A program made the position numbers and the translations under genes. From VRUE01 sp963699225 (lineage in GTDB: Bacteria > Actinomycetota > Thermoleophilia > Solirubrobacterales > 70-9), in contig OY969423.1 in the NCBI GenBank assembly GCA_963699225.1, positions 186,001-250,000 of the forward strand: a stretch of 64,000 bases of DNA, in the 5' to 3' direction. Below are positions 37,777 to 45,074 of this stretch, piece by piece. The notes under the pieces were generated by a model, which was not told the DNA's origin, searched no databases, and was given only the letters and a program-made list of their open reading frames with translations. The number at the start of each line of letters is the position of its first letter. Position 1 is the stretch's first letter.

Positions 37777-38516
37777 GCGCGGTGGTTCAGGTTGCCGGTC
37801 TCTTGAGGCCGGACCAAGCGGTGGACGTGGGTGGCGAGTACCTCGACGTGCTCGGAAACCGGGACCCGATCGGTCCCCACCGGGGCCAGCAGGTGTTCCG
37901 CAGCAAGGTGCTGCCGAAGATCTACGAGCGCTTCTGGCGCCCCGTCGTGCTGCGCTTCTTCGTCGGCCTCTCGGGTCCCCGGGCGGCCGAGGAGCGGCGG
38001 ATGACGATGGAGCTGCTCGCGGTCGAGCCGGGTGACCAGGTACTCGACGTCGGCTGCGGGCCCGGCAACTACACCCGCTTCCTGGCAGGCGCCGCGGGCG
38101 ACGGACTGACCGTGGGCCTGGACGCCTCCGAGACGATGGTGGCGGCGGCGGCCGAGCGGGGCGGAGGCGCGAACCTCGCCTACCTCCGCGGCGACGCCTG
38201 CGCCCTGCCCTTCGGCGACGAGTCCTTCGACGCCGCCTGCAGCGTCGGCGTGATCCACATGGTCGCCGAGCCGCTGCTGGCGCTGGCGGAGATGACCCGC
38301 GTCCTCGCCCCGGGCGGCCGGCTGGCCGTGCTGGCGAGCTGCGCGCGCCCGGGCAAGCCGCGCCGCGAACGCGCCGGCCTCACCGTCTTCGCCAGGGACG
38401 AACTCACCGGCGCCCTCGCCGAGCACGGGATGGTCGAGATAGAGCAGCAGGTGATCGGGCGGGGGCAGATCGTCTCGGCCCGCAAGCCGTCACGGGAGGC
38501 CGGCGATGGCCGTTGA
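37773..38516 (+). CDS. SAM-dependent class I methyltransferase
   Basis: The protein has 247 residues. The ATG overlaps the PKS stop (ATGA) and is preceded by a GC-AGGGGG ribosome-binding tract, so it is translated with the PKS. Motif I reads VLDVGCGPGNYTR (about residues 90-102). An acidic residue follows the next strand (VGLDASE), and LRGDACALPFGDESFD and MTRVLAPGGRLAV match the UbiE/Methyltransf_11 pattern. Its expected role is post-PKS O- or C-methylation of the released polyketide in the cytoplasm. The substrate is inferred from position only. The upstream approximately 80 residues (KIYERFWRP) form a basic/aromatic extension common to lipid- and quinone-like methyltransferases. Its stop lies inside the start of the next gene. 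Confidence 0.88.
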
Positions 38517-39759
38517 CACGACCGCGGTCGCGAAGCTGCAGGTGCAGCCGGGCACCCTGCCGAAGACGATGGCCGCCTGGGTGATCCGGCCCGAGCGCGA
38601 GGGCGAGCCCAACGACGCCTACCGACTGGAGCAGATCGAGGTGCCCGAGCCGGGCCCCTTCGAGGTGATCGTCCGGGTGATGGCGGCCGGGGTCAACTTC
38701 AACGGCGTCTGGGCCGCCCTCGGCAAGCCGGTCTCGGTTTTCGGCTACGGCGACCACCCGCAGTGGGGCCATCACATACCCGGCTCCGACGCATCGGGCG
38801 TCGTCTGGAAGGTGGGCCAGGGGGTGACCCGATGGAAGCCGGGAGACGAGGTTGTGGTGCACGGCAACTACGCCTCCTACGAGGACATCGAGGTGCACGG
38901 CCTCGACCCAATGGCGGCGCCAAGCCAGAAGGCGTGGGGTTATGAGACGACCTGGGGTGGCCTGGCGCAGTTCGCCAAGGTGCAGGCCCAGCAGTTGCTG
39001 CCCCGGCCCCAGAGCCTCTCCTGGAGCGAGACCGCCTCCTACGGGGTGGGCTATTTCGCTGCCTACCGAATGCTGATCGACCAGTGCAAGCTGCAGGCCG
39101 GCCACAACGTCCTGATCTGGGGCGCGGCCGGCGGTCTCGGTGTCTTCGCCACTCAGCTCTGCCGCCTGGCCGGCGCCAACGCGGTTGGCGTCGTCTCCTC
39201 CGACGAGAAGGGCGAGCTGATCAAGCGGCTCGGCGCCGTCGACTACATCAACCGTAAGGAGTTCGGAACGATGATTCGAACGCAGGACAATCTCACCGAC
39301 CCGGCCGCCGAGAGCGAGCGCTTCAAGGCCACCCGCGCCTTCGCCAAGCGGATCAAGGAGATCCTCGGCGACGCTCCCGACATCGTCTTCGAGCACGTCG
39401 GCCAAGCGACCTTCCCGACCTCGGTCTTCGTCTGCAGGCCGTTCGGCAAGATCGTCATCTGCGGCGCCACTTCGGGCTTTCGGCTCGATTTCGACGCGCG
39501 CTACCTCTGGATGCGACAGAAGCAGATCATCGGCTCGCACTTCGCCAACGCCTACCAGTGCATGCGCGCCAACGAGCTGATGACCCAGGGCAAGATCCGG
39601 CCGGTGATCTGGCGCACGATGGGCTTTGACGCGGTGCCGGAGGCGCACCAGCTGATGTACGAAAACAGGCACGCGGGCAAGATCTCGATCCTGGTCGGGG
39701 CGGAGTCGGCGGCCGAGGGTCGCAACGAGCCCGGTCTCGGCGCGATCGAGGTGGCGTGA
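38506..39759 (+). CDS. ccr: Crotonyl-CoA carboxylase/reductase, paralogue 1
   Basis: The protein has 417 residues, the normal size for the CCR branch of the zinc-independent MDR superfamily. CCRs reductively carboxylate crotonyl-CoA (or 2-alkenyl-CoAs) with NADPH and CO2 to ethylmalonyl-CoA (or longer alkylmalonyl-CoA). Visible family features are GVNFNGVWAALGKP, GSDASGVVWKVG, WGYETTWGG (including the Glu of the CO2 pocket), WGAAGGLGVFATQL (Rossmann loop), FEHVGQATFP and GSHFANAYQ (His of the CO2 pocket). The assignment of pocket residues follows established knowledge of the family. An SD (GGGAGG) lies 8 bases before the ATG, which sits within the end of the methyltransferase gene. Location in the PKS operon points to extender-unit supply rather than the ethylmalonyl-CoA assimilation pathway. 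Confidence 0.92.
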   Translation: MAVDTTAVAKLQVQPGTLPKTMAAWVIRPEREGEPNDAYRLEQIEVPEPGPFEVIVRVMAAGVNFNGVWAALGKPVSVFGYGDHPQWGHHIPGSDASGVVWKVGQGVTRWKPGDEVVVHGNYASYEDIEVHGLDPMAAPSQKAWGYETTWGGLAQFAKVQAQQLLPRPQSLSWSETASYGVGYFAAYRMLIDQCKLQAGHNVLIWGAAGGLGVFATQLCRLAGANAVGVVSSDEKGELIKRLGAVDYINRKEFGTMIRTQDNLTDPAAESERFKATRAFAKRIKEILGDAPDIVFEHVGQATFPTSVFVCRPFGKIVICGATSGFRLDFDARYLWMRQKQIIGSHFANAYQCMRANELMTQGKIRPVIWRTMGFDAVPEAHQLMYENRHAGKISILVGAESAAEGRNEPGLGAIEVA

Positions 39760-41018
39760 TGTACGGCGAAGCGCTTGACGCGAGCGCGGTCGCGAAGCTG
39801 GAGGTCGAGCCCGGCACCCTGCCGGCGACGATGCCCGCCTGGGTGATCCGCAAAGAGCGCGAGGGTCAGCCGGCCGACGCCTACCAGCTGGAGGAGATCG
39901 AGGTGCCCGAGCCGGGCCCCTTCGAGGTGATCGTGCGGGTGATGGGCGCCGGGGTCAACTTCAACGGCGTCTGGGCGGCGCTCGGCATGCCGGTCTCCGT
40001 CTTCGGCTATGGCGACCACCCCGAGCACGGCCACCACATCGGCGGCTCCGACGCCTCCGGGATCGTCTGGAAGGTCGGCCCGGGGGTGACCCGCTGGCAG
40101 CCCGGCGACGAGGTCGTGATCAACACCGGCCAGTACTCCTACGAGGACCTCGAGGTCCACGGCTTCGACCCCGCCGCCGCGCCCTCGGTCAAGGCCTGGG
40201 GGTACGAGACGACCTGGGGATCCTTTGCCCAGTTCTGCAAGGTGCAGACGCACCAACTGCACGCGCGACCCCAGAACCTCTCCTGGGTCGAGGCGGCCTC
40301 CTACGGCCTCGCCTACTTCACCACCCACCGGATGCTGATCGACAAATGCGGTCTGCAGGCGGGGCACAGGGTGCTGGTCTGGGGCGCCGCCGGCGGCCTC
40401 GGCGTCTTCGCGATCCAGCTCTGCGCGGCCGCCGGGGCCGATGTCGTCGGCGTCGTCTCCTCCCCTGAGAAGGGCGAGCTGATCAAGCAGCTGGGCGCCG
40501 TCGACTACATCGACCGCTCCGAGTTCGGCGAGATGATGCGGACCCCGGAGAACCTCGAAGACCCGGTCAAGGACAGCGAGCGGGGCAAGGTCTCACGCGC
40601 TTTCGCCAAGCGGGTCAAGTCGATCCTCGGCGAGCCCCCCGACATCGTCTTCGAGCACGTCGGCAACGCCACCTTCCCGACCTCGGTCTTCACCGTCAGG
40701 CCGTTCGGCAAGGTGGTGATCTGCGGTGCCACCACCGGCTTCAACCTCGACTTCGACGTCCGTTACCTGTGGATGCGCCAGAAGCAGATCCTCGGCTCGC
40801 ACGGCGCCCACGCCTATCAGGCAGACAAAGCGAACAGGCTGATGGCCGAGGGCAAGGTGCGGCCGCTGCTCTCGCAGACGATGGGCTTCGAGGCGGTGCC
40901 CGAGGCGCACCAGCTGATGCTGGAGAACAAGCACCTCGGCAAGATCGCGATCCGCGTCGGTGCCAGTGACGACGACGATGGCCGCAACGCCGACGGCCCC
41001 GGGGCGATCAGGGCCTAG
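39759..41018 (+). CDS. ccr: Crotonyl-CoA carboxylase/reductase, paralogue 2
   Basis: About 419 residues. ATG 39759 is preferred (GAGG 7 bases upstream, TGATG overlap with the previous stop); an in-frame GTG at 39756 is the alternative. It is highly similar to paralogue 1 along its full length: VNFNGVWAALGMP, GSDASGIVWKVG, WGYETTWGS, WGAAGGLGVFAIQL, FEHVGNATFP. It differs in the pocket segment: GSHGAHAYQA replaces GSHFANAYQ, which could shift alkenyl-CoA chain-length preference (inference). The two copies are adjacent and co-oriented, so this is a tandem duplication with divergence. It should supply a second substituted malonyl-CoA for the non-malonyl ATs. Confidence 0.9.
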   Translation: MYGEALDASAVAKLEVEPGTLPATMPAWVIRKEREGQPADAYQLEEIEVPEPGPFEVIVRVMGAGVNFNGVWAALGMPVSVFGYGDHPEHGHHIGGSDASGIVWKVGPGVTRWQPGDEVVINTGQYSYEDLEVHGFDPAAAPSVKAWGYETTWGSFAQFCKVQTHQLHARPQNLSWVEAASYGLAYFTTHRMLIDKCGLQAGHRVLVWGAAGGLGVFAIQLCAAAGADVVGVVSSPEKGELIKQLGAVDYIDRSEFGEMMRTPENLEDPVKDSERGKVSRAFAKRVKSILGEPPDIVFEHVGNATFPTSVFTVRPFGKVVICGATTGFNLDFDVRYLWMRQKQILGSHGAHAYQADKANRLMAEGKVRPLLSQTMGFEAVPEAHQLMLENKHLGKIAIRVGASDDDDGRNADGPGAIRA

Positions 41019-41038
41019 ATGACGAGAGGAGCCGATCG

Positions 41039-41851
41039 ATGATCCTGCACACCCGGCGCTGGGGCCCCGAGCGCCCCGACAGCGTCGTCTGCGTCCACGG
41101 CATCGCCCAGCACGGCGGCGTCTTCGCCGACCTCGGCGAGCGGCTCGCCACGCTCGGCCACTCGGTGCTCGCCGTCGACCTGCGCGGCCACGGTGCTTCC
41201 GAGCGCTTGCCGCCGTGGGACGTCGGCAGCCACGTCGCGGATCTCTTCGAGACGCTCGACGGCCTCGGGGTCGAGCGCGTCTCCTGGGTCGGCCACAGCT
41301 TCGGCGGCCGCCTGGTCGCCGCCGCGGCCGCCGCTCGCCCCGAGCGCGGCGAGTGCCTGGTCCTGCTCGACGCCGCGGCGGAAGTGCCCGCGGCCGCGGC
41401 GCTGCAGAGCGCCGAAATCGAACGCCTCGACTGGAGCTTCGCCACCGAGGAGGGAGCGATCAACGCCCTGCTCTCGAACGGCATGATGGTGGCCGCCCCG
41501 CGCGCGGTCGTCGCCGATTTCGTCGCCAGGGACCTGCGCAAGGGGCCCGACGGCCGCCTGCGCTTCAGCTTCAGCCCCAGCGCCGTAGTGGTCGCCTGGA
41601 GCGAGATGGTGCTGCCGGCCCCGCCGGTCGCGCTCCTGCCGACCCTGGTCGTCCGCCCCGAGGTGCCCCTCTTCGACGCCAGCGCCCAGGACGCGCGCTA
41701 CCGCGAGGCGCTCGGTGACCTGCTCACCGAGGCCACCGTCCCCAACGGCCACAACGTCCTCTGGGAGGCGCCCGAGGAGACGATCAGCGCGCTCGAGGGC
41801 TTCCTGGCAGGCCCCGCTCGAGCACTCGGGACGGCGTGGTCAGCCTCTTAG
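41039..41851 (+). CDS. Alpha/beta-hydrolase
   Basis: The protein has 270 residues and starts at an ATG preceded by GAGAGGAG. It shows the canonical fold markers: oxyanion-hole VCVHGIAQHGG near the N-terminus, DLRGHGAS, nucleophile elbow WVGHSFGG (about residue 95) and a terminal NGHNVLWEAPEE containing the likely catalytic His. It is the last gene of the PKS operon, 20 bases after the CCR genes. It does not look like a typical type II editing thioesterase and may be an esterase, lactonase or tailoring hydrolase. Its substrate cannot be read from sequence. The 3' end overlaps the convergent TetR gene by 12 bases. Confidence 0.85.
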   Translation: MILHTRRWGPERPDSVVCVHGIAQHGGVFADLGERLATLGHSVLAVDLRGHGASERLPPWDVGSHVADLFETLDGLGVERVSWVGHSFGGRLVAAAAAARPERGECLVLLDAAAEVPAAAALQSAEIERLDWSFATEEGAINALLSNGMMVAAPRAVVADFVARDLRKGPDGRLRFSFSPSAVVVAWSEMVLPAPPVALLPTLVVRPEVPLFDASAQDARYREALGDLLTEATVPNGHNVLWEAPEETISALEGFLAGPARALGTAWSAS

Positions 41852-43180
41852 CTCGCCCTCGATTGCAGCGACCGCGTCTGGTGCGCCGATCGCGGGGGCC
41901 AGGGCCATGTAGGCCAGCGTCGCGGAGATCTGCCGACGCTGAGACCACTCGCGAACGATGTGATGGTGAAAGAGGGACCAAAGCGCACCCGCCACCGCTT
42001 CGAAAGTCAGCGGAGAGGGCCGGGCGGTGCGGGGGGCGCCGTCACTGAGCAGGTCGGCGACGGCGGCTGCCAGGCGCTGGCGTGATCGGGTCCCGTCGGG
42101 GCCGGGAGGAAGATCGCCGGCGAGGCAGACCTTGGCGAGAAACTCATCGTGGGCCAGGTGAGCACAGAGCGCGGCAATGGCGCGGTAAACGCCACCCGCC
42201 CAGCTGCCGGCTGCCGATCGGGCGCGAACAGCCCGGGCCATCGCTTCACCGGCTCGCAACTCGAGCGCGGCCAGATAGCAGTCTTCCACTCCGTCGAAGT
42301 GGGCGCTGAATTTGCGGCGAGAGATACGGGCGGCGGAGCAGATACGTGGAGCGGTGAGGCGGGAGTAGGGGACCGTCACCGCAATTTTGGCCACGGCGTC
42401 AAGAATCCGCGCCCGATCCCCCGTCGTCCGCAAGGGATCGTCGTCGCTGCCGGTCTCGGTTGCCGCCAGGGGTTCGAGCGCAACGGTTTGGCTGTCGACG
42501 TCGACGAGCTCGGCGGCGGCATGGTGCGGGTAGGAAAGGGTCCATTCGACCAGGGCGTCGCCCACGTCCGAGAGCTCGGTGACCCGATTGGCGAGCAGGC
42601 GGTTTCTGGCGATTCCGGCAACTCCGGCAACCATTCCCTCGACGACCAGCGGCGGCACCACCATGCCCCTCGGCGCGCGAGCGAGGGACTCGGCAACCAT
42701 TCCCTCGAAGATTCGCTCGGCCCGCCAGGCCTGCTCCGAGAACGTCTCGCCGGCGGCGTAGGCCTCGATTAGAGCGACGCGGGAACTGGCCGGCTCATTC
42801 TCGAGGCCACGAACGAACTCCTTGAGGATCAGAGGCGGGCGCTCTCGCCAGTCGGGCTCACCCGCTGCGGCGGCGAGGATGCGGCGGGTCGCGCGGCGGG
42901 AGATCAGCTCGTAGGTTTGGAGGAAGCAGTCCTCTTTGCTGCTGAAGTGTTCGTAGTAGGCGCGAGTCGATACTTCGGCCTCGCGGACGAGGTCGCGGAC
43001 TTTCAGCGCCCGGTAACCCCGTTCGGCGACAATCTCGATAGTCGCCTTGTGGATGCGGGCTAACTGATGGGCGGCCACCTGCCGGGACGGCAGGCCGGGG
43101 CCGGGGGAGAGTTTGCTGAACGGGAGGGACGATTCAGGGCTCTTGCCGGGGCTCACTTCGGGTGCTTCGTGACCGTCCAT
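41840..43180 (-). CDS. Tandem (double) TetR-domain transcriptional regulator, copy 1
   Basis: The protein has 446 residues, about twice a normal TetR protein. A first N-terminal HTH lies around residues 40-90 (ARIHKATIEIVAERGYRALK, then VREAEVSTRAYYEHFSSKED), followed by a ligand-binding-like helical domain. A second, more divergent TetR unit starts around residue 255 (ILDAVAKIAV, then CSAARISRRKFSAHFDGVED). It is convergent with and overlapping the end of the PKS operon, so it is a plausible cluster regulator. Its paralogue at 54247 has the same architecture and a similar pre-HTH segment (PGPGLPSRQVAAHQ versus PGPGRPAEQVAYHQ). Both upstream regions carry TGGTACGA. Ligand and targets are unknown. 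Confidence 0.85.
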   Translation of the reverse strand: MDGHEAPEVSPGKSPESSLPFSKLSPGPGLPSRQVAAHQLARIHKATIEIVAERGYRALKVRDLVREAEVSTRAYYEHFSSKEDCFLQTYELISRRATRRILAAAAGEPDWRERPPLILKEFVRGLENEPASSRVALIEAYAAGETFSEQAWRAERIFEGMVAESLARAPRGMVVPPLVVEGMVAGVAGIARNRLLANRVTELSDVGDALVEWTLSYPHHAAAELVDVDSQTVALEPLAATETGSDDDPLRTTGDRARILDAVAKIAVTVPYSRLTAPRICSAARISRRKFSAHFDGVEDCYLAALELRAGEAMARAVRARSAAGSWAGGVYRAIAALCAHLAHDEFLAKVCLAGDLPPGPDGTRSRQRLAAAVADLLSDGAPRTARPSPLTFEAVAGALWSLFHHHIVREWSQRRQISATLAYMALAPAIGAPDAVAAIEGELRG

Positions 43181-43280
43181 GGCCGAGCCCCCCGATTACT
43201 GAGCTCTTCGCGGTTGGCATCCACTCCTCGAACCAGCACGAGGCAGATGTTTTCTAAGAGGCGGACAAAACAGAACCTAG

Positions 43281-43288
43281 TCGTACCA
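43281..43288 (-). promoter_or_regulatory. Candidate operator/promoter element TGGTACGA upstream of double-TetR copy 1
   Basis: On the minus strand the sequence reads TGGTACGACTAGG, 100 bases upstream of the regulator start. The same octamer followed by a TAG lies 89 bases upstream of the paralogous regulator (54150-54157). A shared sequence upstream of paralogous TetR genes fits an autoregulatory operator, but two occurrences are thin evidence. Confidence 0.3.
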
Positions 43289-43290
43289 AA

Positions 43291-44010
43291 TTAAAACTTT
43301 TCTTTCAAGTCGGCTTCCGCGCGGCGAGGTCTGAGCTCGCATTCGTGCGCCTTGCCCAGCCCTTCTTCGCCATCGCAAAAGTCGGAGCCTTCGCCGCCGT
43401 AGAGCTGGTCGCCACCGGCGCCGCCGTAGAGGCGGTCATCGCCTGCTTCGCCGTGGCAGCCGTCCTGGCCGGCGCCCATCGAGCAGTAGTCGTCGCCGGG
43501 CCCGCCCCAGCAGCCGTCGCTGCCGTCGCTGGTCCGGCAGTAGTCGTTGCCCGGGCCGCCGACACAATCGGTGTTTACCGGGGCGGAGACGCAGACGTCG
43601 TTGCCGCCGTTGCCGATACAGCGGTTGCGCGGCGTGCCCTGCGGGTGGCAGGAGTCGGGCTCGCCGCTGCCGATCAGCTTGTCCGAGCCGGCGCCGAGGT
43701 AGGCGATCAGCGGCACCGGCAGCTTGTCGAGGACCTCGACCTTGTCGTTGGCGGGGCCGGTGTCGACTTCGACCTGGCCGGCGTCACTCAGCGGGCAGGT
43801 CGCGGCACCGTTACCGGGGGCGAGCTCGCAGCCTTCGGTTGCTGCGGCCATCGGCCCGGTGACGATCAGGTCGCCGCCGCTGAGGCTGAGCCGCAGATGC
43901 GTCCCCGCCGCGGCGCCGTGGATCACGATCCGTCCCTCGGGCGCGGCAGCGCTCGCGGCGATGAGCAGAAGCAGCGCCGCGAGGGCGAAGGCTGCGAGGG
44001 CTCGGCGCAA
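43291..44010 (-). CDS. Secreted Cys-rich RTX-like (Ca-binding repeat) protein
   Basis: Start proposed at TTG 44010, two bases after the STAS stop, giving RRALAAFALAALLLLIAASA, a clean signal peptide. An ATG at 44121 would overlap the STAS gene by 109 bases and bury the signal sequence. The protein has about 239 residues. After a beta-type region, the C-terminal half carries Gly/Asp-rich nonapeptide-like repeats (GGPGNDYC, GGPGDDYC, GEAGDDRLYGGAGGDQLYGG), which resemble hemolysin-type calcium-binding repeats. They are interleaved with regularly spaced Cys residues that could form disulfides. It probably acts outside the membrane; its function is unknown. It is the last gene of the 45016-to-43291 unit. 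Confidence 0.7.
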   Translation of the reverse strand: MRRALAAFALAALLLLIAASAAAPEGRIVIHGAAAGTHLRLSLSGGDLIVTGPMAAATEGCELAPGNGAATCPLSDAGQVEVDTGPANDKVEVLDKLPVPLIAYLGAGSDKLIGSGEPDSCHPQGTPRNRCIGNGGNDVCVSAPVNTDCVGGPGNDYCRTSDGSDGCWGGPGDDYCSMGAGQDGCHGEAGDDRLYGGAGGDQLYGGEGSDFCDGEEGLGKAHECELRPRRAEADLKEKF

Positions 44011-44012
44011 GC

Positions 44013-44366
44013 TCAGGAACGCAGCCGCTCGAGCGCCTGCTCGCGACTCTGGTGGGTTGGGATCGTTGCCTCGAGGCCGGTGATGTCGAGCACCCGCTTG
44101 ACCTGGTGCCCGATCCCGCAAAGTGCAAACCGCTCGTTGCCGTCGCCGTCGAGCGCCTGCCAGGAGCGCACGATCAGGGCGATGCCGGTGGAGTCGATGA
44201 ACTCACAGCGGCTGAGGTCGATAAGCAGCGCCCCGGCAGCGGCCAGCGGCGCCTCGAGCTCTCGCTCGAGATCCGTTGCGGTGTTCATGTCCAGCTCCCC
44301 CTCGACTGTGACCACGAACACCCCGTCTTGCTGCTCGCTGCGAACTTTGAACGGCGCGGGGCTCAA
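44013..44366 (-). CDS. STAS-domain anti-sigma factor antagonist
   Basis: The protein has 117 residues and a TTG start. A single STAS domain carries the phosphorylation-site segment FIDSTGIALI, as in SpoIIAA/RsbV-type antagonists. In that family the unphosphorylated form binds an anti-sigma kinase and releases a sigma factor, and phosphorylation of the conserved Ser turns it off. No partner anti-sigma kinase or sigma factor is in the window. It sits 21 bases after the small winged-helix gene and immediately before the secreted RTX-like gene, suggesting a shared envelope or stress response. Confidence 0.88.
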   Translation of the reverse strand: MSPAPFKVRSEQQDGVFVVTVEGELDMNTATDLERELEAPLAAAGALLIDLSRCEFIDSTGIALIVRSWQALDGDGNERFALCGIGHQVKRVLDITGLEATIPTHQSREQALERLRS

Positions 44367-44387
44367 CTCCGCAGCGATGGTACTGGA

Positions 44388-44672
44388 CTACTCGCCGAGT
44401 AGTTCCTCAAAGCGCAGTGCCGCGCGGCTGGGCAGCACCAGCGCCTCGCTGCGGTGCAGCAGGCCGCAGCCGGCGAGCGAGTGCACGGCCCGCTCGATCG
44501 CGTCGCGCTGGGCGAAGTCGCAGCCTTTGCCGGCGATCTCATCGACCAGCTCGGTAAGGGTGAGCGGGTTGGGGTGGATCGCCAGGACCTGCTGCAGCAC
44601 CGCCGTTTCGAAGACCCGGTCTTCCTCGCGCGGCGTGTGGATCTGGCCCTGGCCTTTCACGATTGTCCCCAT
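44388..44672 (-). CDS. Small winged-helix-like protein (hypothetical)
   Basis: The protein has 94 residues starting at ATG 44672 (MGTIVKGQG), with AGAAGG upstream. A longer frame exists upstream but would run into the ArsR gene. The sequence VLAIHPNPLTLTELVDEIAG followed by a predicted recognition helix and LLHRSEALVLPSRAAL looks like a compact winged helix-turn-helix. The gene lies 11 bases downstream of the ArsR gene and is likely co-transcribed with it. It may cooperate with or modulate ArsR. The specific role is not known. Confidence 0.68.
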   Translation of the reverse strand: MGTIVKGQGQIHTPREEDRVFETAVLQQVLAIHPNPLTLTELVDEIAGKGCDFAQRDAIERAVHSLAGCGLLHRSEALVLPSRAALRFEELLGE

Positions 44673-44683
44673 AAGGCGCGCTC

Positions 44684-45016
44684 TCAGCCCTTCTCTTCCC
44701 CCTGCGAGCCATCCCGGCGCGGCGGCTTTTCGCCCGCTTCCAGAGCCGTGATCGCCCAGCCCGATTTGACCACGGCGCGGTAGAAGTGCTGGGTCGAACC
44801 GCGGGTCTGTTCGGTGCGCACCAGCTCGATCGCGCGGCACTCGGCCAGCACCCGGACGTGGTAGCTGAGCGCGCTGAGCTGCTCGCAGAGCTTGGCCGAG
44901 AGCTCGCGCGGGCTGGTCTCGCCACCGCCCTCGAGCATCTCGCGCAGGATCCGCCGCCGCATCGGGTGCCCGAGGGCGTTGAAGAGGTCGTTTCCTTTCG
45001 GCTTGCTCCCCGCCAT
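44684..45016 (-). CDS. ArsR-family HTH transcriptional regulator
   Basis: The protein has 110 residues. FNALGHPMRRRILREMLEGG, then SPRELSAKL and QLSALSYHVRVLAECRAIEL form the ArsR-type winged helix. No vicinal Cys metal site typical of ArsR/SmtB metal sensors is visible (only two scattered Cys), so a non-metal signal is more likely. A longer overlapping frame in another phase is a composition artefact. It is the first gene of the minus-strand set running to the RTX-like gene. Confidence 0.88.
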   Translation of the reverse strand: MAGSKPKGNDLFNALGHPMRRRILREMLEGGGETSPRELSAKLCEQLSALSYHVRVLAECRAIELVRTEQTRGSTQHFYRAVVKSGWAITALEAGEKPPRRDGSQGEEKG

Positions 45017-45022
45017 GTGGCG

Positions 45023-45052
45023 AGAATACCGAACAAACGAAATCTATTGTCT
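45023..45052 (-). promoter_or_regulatory. Possible promoter of the ArsR unit (leaderless)
   Basis: On the minus strand AGACAA (45052-45047) and TATTCT (45028-45023) are 18 bases apart. The -10-like box lies only 6 bases before the ArsR ATG, and no Shine-Dalgarno sequence is visible. This is the arrangement expected of a leaderless transcript, common in actinobacteria. It rests on inspection only. Confidence 0.3.
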
Positions 45053-45074
45053 GACGACTAGTTGTCTGCGCTGC

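Noticed and set aside
44011..44121. ATG 44121 start for the RTX-like protein
   Set aside because: It would overlap the STAS gene by 109 bases and place about 37 hydrophilic residues before the signal peptide.
43345..44751. 468-codon plus-strand open frame over the RTX-like, STAS and winged-helix genes
   Set aside because: Repetitive Ala/Val composition, antisense to three genes with recognisable domains.
44539..45036. 165-codon minus-strand frame overlapping the ArsR gene
   Set aside because: Ser/Arg-rich shift of the ArsR coding sequence; the 44684-45016 frame has clear HTH features.
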